From positions 5,456,001-5,520,000 of the forward strand of contig CM065312.1 in the NCBI GenBank assembly GCA_033032175.1: DNA of 64,000 bases, read 5' to 3'. The number at the start of each line of letters is the position of its first letter. Position 1 is the stretch's first letter. Under the pieces are notes generated by a model. The model saw only the letters and a program-made list of their open reading frames with translations. It made no database searches and had not been told where the DNA came from. The translations under genes and the position numbers were made by a program. This document shows, one piece after another, positions 62,101 to 64,000 of the stretch. Source of the stretch: Saturnia japonica. Lineage: Eukaryota > Arthropoda > Insecta > Lepidoptera > Saturniidae.

Positions 62101-62208
62101 CTTACCTTTTATACCCTTTCTATCGTTATCTCCAAACACGTCCCTTTTCCGTCTTTCCTCATTTTGATTCGGGTTGTAAATCTTAAATCTATAGTTGTCT
62201 TTGTTCAT
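50024..62208 (-). CDS. Gr21a-like: Gustatory receptor of the CO2-receptor clade (Gr21a/Gr63a; lepidopteran Gr1-Gr3), nine coding exons
   Basis: Exons, in gene order: 62208-62106, 61774-61625, 59188-59090, 58534-58362, 57324-57125, 53086-52941, 52471-52275, 51361-51200, 50176-50024. All introns are GT/AG and all phases agree; the total is 1383 bases, giving 460 residues and TAA. Members of this clade form the heteromeric CO2 sensor in dendrites of labial-palp or antennal neurons. Hydrophobic spans fall near residues 101-116, 137-158, 190-212, 226-246, 298-316, 331-347 and 415-430. Diagnostic segments are WVDLSHMMQQLG, RAYSNMYGIYC, AIAKNPPIMNLDGF, NINREL and TYLIVLMQF (TYx5QF, residues 417-425). 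These segments are unusually conserved among insects in this clade. It looks nearer Gr21a than Gr63a from memory, so Gr1 is my guess among the three lepidopteran paralogues. No stop or frameshift is seen. Introns hold many repeats, and intron 2 a duplicated exon. Confidence 0.9.
50431..50640 (-). other. Coding-like remnant in intron 8 of the receptor gene
   Basis: On the minus strand, LHAAFFQEFGSRLVDAFRDQ followed by TAGLYLSEYIY reads like a protein fragment, probably from a transposon. It lies between exons 8 and 9 and is not needed for the receptor, whose phases close without it. Family not recognised. Confidence 0.25.
51200..51361 (-). CDS. CO2-receptor gene, exon 8
   Basis: Acceptor TTTATTGTAG, donor GCT|GTGAGT. 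It encodes residues 357-410: VGLEFQVRLLNVNLAVIDRS, REVEMFLVAIAKNPPIM, NLDGFTNINRELFAA. Phase 0 at both ends. Confidence 0.93.
52275..52471 (-). CDS. CO2-receptor gene, exon 7
   Basis: Acceptor GTGTTTCAG, donor AAA|GTATGT. It encodes residues 291-356: RAYSNMYGIYCMVIFFTTII (fifth span), GALSEILEHG, GLFVIVGYCLTLLYIICNEA (sixth span), HASRK. Confidence 0.93.
52721..52858. repeat. 46-bp tandem repeat, three units
   Basis: Units at 52721-52766, 52767-52812 and 52813-52858 each start AATTAAATAA and contain GACTTC, CGTTGC, CCGT and end in ATG. They lie in intron 6 of the receptor gene. Confidence 0.85.
52941..53086 (-). CDS. CO2-receptor gene, exon 6
   Basis: Acceptor TTATTCCAG, donor TTAG|GTTTGT. 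It encodes residues 242-291: YINCNAFGTASRGL, then LAQYRHLWVDLSHMMQQL, the most conserved loop of the clade. Confidence 0.92.
53160..53420 (-). repeat. tRNA-derived SINE, minus-strand copy, head decayed
   Basis: TTTCATCTAATGTTAAGTCACG, AAGATGGTAACACTCTAAG, AGGACTGGCTCTCAAGGGCAG and ACCAGGCGGGAATAAAAAA match the SINE body in inverted order. Confidence 0.65.
53485..53575 (+). repeat. Family D fragment
   Basis: ATTGGATCGCGACTACCATACACC and CGTGTTGCTTTCCAGAATCA parallel 32085-32275. Confidence 0.5.
53597..53720 (-). repeat. Family A fragment, inverted
   Basis: On the minus strand it starts CTAGCTATACCCGCGGCTTC and continues CGCTCACGTGAACTACAGAA to TGCTTATTGTAGATG, the first quarter of family A. 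Confidence 0.7.
54180..54705 (+). repeat. Family A dispersed repeat, copy 3
   Basis: ACTAGCTGTGCCCGTGGCTTC through AAAATCGGTCGAACCGTTTTGG, CAGACAGACAGACAGAC and TTCAATTTTATTAATTGTATAG. It is complete relative to the copies at 7367 and 8167, and lies in intron 5 of the receptor gene. Confidence 0.78.
55260..55415 (-). repeat. Family D fragment, inverted
   Basis: On the minus strand it reads TTTGGTTTATCGTGTTTCGG, GATCAGCCATTGTATATCCAGC, TGCCTAGAGACAGCCTG, the same end as at 11800-11880 and 32380-32450. Confidence 0.6.
55590..55850 (-). pseudogene. LINE C-terminal fragment with zinc-binding tail
   Basis: Minus-strand reading gives LQSEPPRIPWF, SRSLIVTAHRVHSGL, LNKFAYLMRKGNSPNCENCG, SIEDVQHLLTECN, then a stop. 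CxxCG...EDxxHxLxxC is the usual end of ORF2 in Jockey- or I-like LINEs that carry a post-RT tail. Only this end survives. Confidence 0.72.
56195..56300 (-). repeat. Family D fragment, inverted
   Basis: TGATCCCGAAATGCGACGCG and AAGCGTGCCACTATG are the reverse of the GTGGCACGCTTA...CGCGTTCCGGAATCA order at 32235-32270. Confidence 0.5.
57125..57324 (-). CDS. CO2-receptor gene, exon 5
   Basis: Acceptor TTGTTACAG, donor TATG|GTAAGT. It encodes residues 176-242 with LKYLKITGNPIIFPNLYS, a third span (CIFSWALSFVVIL) and most of a fourth (YYHIIAMLDGFCSLW). The next intron is 4038 bases and full of repeats. Confidence 0.9.
57415..57645 (-). repeat. tRNA-derived SINE body, minus-strand copy
   Basis: GGCCACGATCTCATCTCAC, TGACACGCCCAGCCTAATAG, CTGGAACACACCTTTAAGTGC and TTGTTATGGTTTCATCGCG. 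It is in intron 4 of the receptor gene. The head is replaced by a LINE end at 57650. Confidence 0.65.
57650..57850 (+). repeat. 3' end of the 38735 LINE family
   Basis: ACTTTGATACGTCTTATCG, CCGTACTGTGAAGCTGTGGAA and TTCAAGCATAAGGTGAAGAG match 39130-39235. A diverged UTR with CATCAGGTGGAGAGTAGTCAC ends in TATGATAAAAAAAAG. Confidence 0.7.
58238..58325 (-). repeat. SINE head fragment, inverted
   Basis: Inverted B box GGATTCGAACTCATG, then TGGATCGACGTGGTGTTCGTAC and CAATAACTCATCATTG. Confidence 0.6.
58362..58534 (-). CDS. CO2-receptor gene, exon 4
   Basis: Acceptor AATTTCAG, donor CAA|GTAAGA. It encodes residues 118-175: ERLANFQ, RFDEVIYNIIFLSILIPHF (second span), SWRHGPEVAIFKNMW. Confidence 0.9.
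58840..59035 (+). repeat. Family D fragment
   Basis: AGGTATCTGCACCCGACTGG, CCGCCATGCGCATGACGATA and AGATCAGATTTCCAGCTGC follow 32310-32450. It lies in intron 3 of the receptor gene. Confidence 0.6.
59090..59188 (-). CDS. CO2-receptor gene, exon 3
   Basis: Acceptor GATTATAG, donor AAAG|GTATGT. It encodes residues 85-118 with RTTYNWISKATLWAYLIW leading into the first membrane span. Intron 2 before it is 2436 bases and carries repeats. Confidence 0.88.
59189..59870. other. Intron 2 DNA without recognised element
   Basis: AT-rich; the plus-strand frame at 59466-59648 looks like chance. Confidence 0.45.
59871..60142. repeat. 68-bp tandem repeat, four units
   Basis: AGTGTGACTTGACAAACACTTGCC recurs with variation at 59871, 59939, 60007 and 60075, exactly 68 bases apart. 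Each unit also holds ACGCACAGG and CAACGTCCAAA. The minus-strand open frames here only reflect the repeat. It lies in intron 2 of the receptor gene, directly beside the LINE 3' end at 60143. Confidence 0.85.
60143..60712 (+). mobile_element. 5'-truncated, diverged 3' end of a Jockey-type LINE
   Basis: The end of ORF2 is readable (RAANFG, then HPPPRPPSFAATQA and TAG at about 60252-60296), like SRPPSLAVTQA in copies 1 and 2. The UTR follows with GTTCGTTCCTCGGTGTGAAACCC, CGCGCGATACAGG, TAGCTACC and GAGTGCCTTAAGCGCTCGCC. A terminal GGCTCTGT/ACAGAGCC hairpin (60655-60676), CAGGCTAAC and an A-run (about 60703-60712) close it. The long UTR hairpin of the young copies is missing. It sits in intron 2, opposite in orientation to the receptor gene. 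Confidence 0.85.
60713..61206. other. Intron 2 DNA; CA-rich stretch to about 61010
   Basis: 60713-61010 is unusually rich in C and A with CCACCAACACG and CACAACACTTTC motifs, perhaps more of an old element. No reading frame recognised. Confidence 0.35.
61207..61720. repeat. Head-to-tail tandem duplication of about 258 bp covering part of exon 2 and intron 2
   Basis: Copy one is about 61207-61462 and copy two about 61470-61720. Shared blocks include AAATCCAACGAGGTA, TTTACTCGCAGTAA, AACACGTTTTTTA, GATTTGAAACAA, ACAAGCAAGCTTTTC and TGTTCATCCAAAA. The offset between matching bases is 258 at the exon end (61451 and 61709). Confidence 0.85.
61367..61462 (-). CDS. Duplicated partial exon 2 (candidate alternative exon, or exon relic)
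   Basis: 96 bases correspond to the last 96 bases of exon 2, with about 13 differences. They are flanked by TTTAG at the 5' side and AAAT|GTAATT at the 3' side. It starts with two bases of a codon and ends with one, so it would be in frame if used in addition to exon 2 or instead of it. It has no stop. The encoded segment keeps SLLVLFQI and RVPK, but nine of about eleven codon changes are replacements (for example Pro to Leu). That looks closer to neutral drift than to strong constraint. Loss of the G before the donor weakens that site. Confidence 0.5.
61625..61774 (-). CDS. CO2-receptor gene, exon 2
   Basis: Acceptor ATACAG, donor AAAG|GTAATT. It encodes residues 35-84 (EAKDIYGPQITDKDG, then SLLVLFQIMGVMPIMRVPK), the segment before the first membrane span. 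Its 3' two thirds are duplicated at 61367-61462. Confidence 0.85.
62106..62208 (-). CDS. CO2-receptor gene, exon 1 (start codon)
   Basis: Begins ATG AAC AAA (MNKDNYRFKIYNPNQNEERR) and ends AAAG|GTAAGG after one base of a codon. It encodes residues 1-34, a charged cytoplasmic N-terminus with RRKR. The open frame upstream has no ATG in frame. Intron 1 is 331 bases. Confidence 0.8.
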
Positions 62209-62296
62209 TGTTACTGAAATAACTATCCAAGACCGTTTCGATCCAAGTTGCTTGCTTGTAGCGTCCGTTCTGCAGAGTCTCGCTGTAGCGCTACTA

Positions 62297-62301
62297 ACTG
62301 A
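62297..62301 (-). promoter_or_regulatory. Possible arthropod initiator TCAGT upstream of the receptor gene
   Basis: On the minus strand TCAGTT occurs 91 bases before the start codon, matching the arthropod Inr consensus. A GGACG downstream-element-like match lies about 34 bases further on, slightly off the usual place. No TATA box is clear. A five-base motif is weak evidence. Confidence 0.25.
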
Positions 62302-62519
62302 ATAGAAAATAATCAATCATGGCGCCTGCTCTTGGTTATTATACTTCATTATGCGTGTTTGCCGATAAAAAGATGTAGAGTCGACACTTTTAAAAAATAT
62401 AATTTTGAAAAAAAAAATTTTTTTTGGCTGGTTTTACTTAAATGTATATTTAGATATATTTTTCAGAATTGCATGTATAGCAACAGCCCAAGCTTAATTT
62501 CGACCACTTTCGCGCTGTT

Positions 62520-62640
62520 TCGCTAGTTGCCACTTTTTCATATGAGCGCCTTCCGTGTTCGCCCGTAAACCCGGTCAAGCTTTCAAAGCTACTCAGGCTA
62601 ACTGCGTAGTTTGTTTTTTTTTTTTAAGTTATATTTAAAA
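62520..62640 (+). repeat. Short LINE 3' end related to Jockey copies
   Basis: TGAGCGCCTTCCGTGTTCGCC, CCGGTCAAGCTTTCAAAGCT and CAGGCTAACTGCGTAGTTTG are colinear with the last 90 bases of the LINE 3' UTRs. The hairpin AGCTTT/AAAGCT is at 62578-62590. It lies about 220 bases upstream of the putative receptor start site. Confidence 0.7.
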
Positions 62641-63667
62641 AAAAGGAAAATTTTGAAACAATACTTTCTACAGGTGGCGTTGTGCGGATACACCTCGATG
62701 AGTCTCCGTGTACAAACGACGCCGCGGTGGCGTCGCTCGACGAACATTAATTCATATTTCATACTAATGGTGGCTTTCTGTAACACTTAACGACTGCCTA
62801 AATGAGACGTTAGTGTTGAGTTGTTGACTTAAGGACCTGTGTATTCATTTATTGAAACTCATGTTCAAGTGCCCACTAATACTTACTAATTGCATGTTTC
62901 TTATTCTAATGTGAGTGATGTTCTTCCTTTATCAGGTTGTTGTCAAAAACTGTATTTTATTGATACAAGTAGTATTGGACTGACCATTGTTGTGATCTTT
63001 GGGAGAGGTCCATGAAAGGCCTATGTCCAGCAGGAACGTCTTTCGTATTTCGTCTTCGAGAAGAATAATAAATCCAGAATGAAAATATGATTATTACTTT
63101 ATATGTATTGCAACCAAATCGTCTGTATAACTTTTCTTGTACAAGATTCGTCTCTTTATTTATAAAATTAAACTATGATCACTTACTCCATTTTATTCCT
63201 TGAAGACTCTCAACACTGGAAACTATTTGTTGACATGTAACGTTATTGATATATTTAATCTGAATATTGAATGTAACATTTGAATATTATCCATGTACAG
63301 TAGGTATTTATTTTAAATATTACTTTTGATATTATTCAATTAGTGGCTATAATTTATAAAAATATTTAGTTATATATTTATAATTGTTAGAAATATTTTT
63401 CAGCTAAAATAATGTAGAAAACACACTTTTACATTTTCATCTAAATACACAATTACATTTTCGTTTGCGTTAACAACGGACGATAAACTAACAGATTAAA
63501 TATAATCACCCGCTGAAAAGGACAAAAAGAATGTTATAAAAGTGGAAAATGTCATCAGATAAGTTTTAATTAAGCGGTTCTGATTAAAGGTGTAATCCTT
63601 TTGGAGCCAACATTTTTTGAACTGTTAAATGATCATGATAGTTAAAATTTTAACTTTAGTGTTTAAT
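62641..63667. other. AT-rich upstream region of the receptor gene
   Basis: 62985-63050 (TTTGGGAGAGGTCC...GGCCTATGTCCAGCAGGAACG) matches the common RTE LINE end. The remainder is unassigned. Confidence 0.45.
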
Positions 63668-63766
63668 ATGAAATTTTGGGCCGGCGCCATAAATACACCA
63701 TTACTACCTAAGTTATCAAATGTGTCAGCGGTATACTATAGTCCAGCTAGCAAAGGTAGTTATCAG
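63668..63766 (+). CDS. Candidate first coding exon of a divergent gene
   Basis: ATG at 63668, 33 codons, and a perfect donor CAG|GTGAGT in phase 0. The peptide (MKFWAGAINTPLLPKLSNVS, then AVYYSPASKGSYQ) is basic and hydroxylated with few acids, as mitochondrial presequences often are. TTTAG at 63658 could also make it an internal exon. The rest of the gene would lie to the right of the window. Protein not recognised. Confidence 0.4.
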
Positions 63767-63924
63767 GTGAGTGCGAATGATTGGGGGCAACGCGGGCGTA
63801 CGATATACGTTTTTTTTAGGACACGTTTCCGCCGCTCCCTCGTTCCGCGTGCTGCCATAATGGCTAGGTTCGTGACTAGCTGGCAAAGAACAGAATCTTA
63901 ATTAAAGACTTTTCTAACTTTCTT

Positions 63925-64000
63925 TTAGTCAAGAGGAAAAGCGGTCAGTAAGACTATCGAAGAATAGGTATAAATAAATAGTACTATAACCGGACAATAA
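63925..64000 (+). repeat. Family E dispersed repeat, copy 3, cut by the window edge
   Basis: TCAAGAGGAAAAGCGGTCAG and AAGACTATCGAAGAATAGGT match 21472-21515. Confidence 0.55.

Overview
The window looks like nuclear DNA of an insect, most probably a moth or butterfly. It is AT-rich, gene-poor and full of repeats typical of Lepidoptera: Jockey-clade and RTE-like LINE pieces, tRNA-derived SINEs, short LINE 3' ends and MITEs. The protein-coding exons have GT/AG splice sites. I see no bacterial-style operons, CRISPR arrays or rRNA genes.

The main host gene lies on the minus strand at 50024-62208. By joining nine exons by hand (phases agree at every junction; total 1383 bases, 460 residues plus stop) I find a complete seven-transmembrane gustatory receptor of the insect CO2-receptor clade (Drosophila Gr21a/Gr63a; lepidopteran Gr1-Gr3). 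It ends with the TYx5QF signature. Intron 2 carries a tandem duplication of the 3' two thirds of exon 2 (61367-61462). That copy keeps AG and GT splice dinucleotides, has no stop, and is in phase either as an extra or as an alternative exon.

Mobile DNA by region. 1-2977 is the 3' part of a Jockey LINE that runs off the left edge. 14759-19971 is a nearly complete, very young copy of the same LINE with ORF1, ORF2, an 82-A tail and a 14-bp target duplication. Each copy is broken by its own ORF2 frameshift, and the in-frame ATG ahead of ORF1 in the second copy comes from the host target duplication. Two more diverged 3' ends of related elements lie at about 60143-60712 and 62520-62640. Other pieces are a dead Tc1-like DD34E transposase gene (42372-43334, catalytic Glu replaced by Lys), fragments of a second LINE family (33840-34110, 38735-39500, 44296-44500, 57650-57850), a minus-strand LINE C-terminus (55590-55850), a tRNA-derived SINE in about seven copies, a MITE (48288-48530), and five further dispersed repeat families that I call A to E.

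Tandem arrays occur at 11383-11834 (about 112 bp x4), 32100-32232 (27 bp x5), 52721-52858 (46 bp x3) and 59871-60142 (68 bp x4). A few short exon-like stretches of unknown identity (27283-27519, 63668-63766, 8828-9019, 29676-29879, 50431-50640) are reported with low to moderate confidence. The rest is AT-rich DNA in which I recognise nothing.
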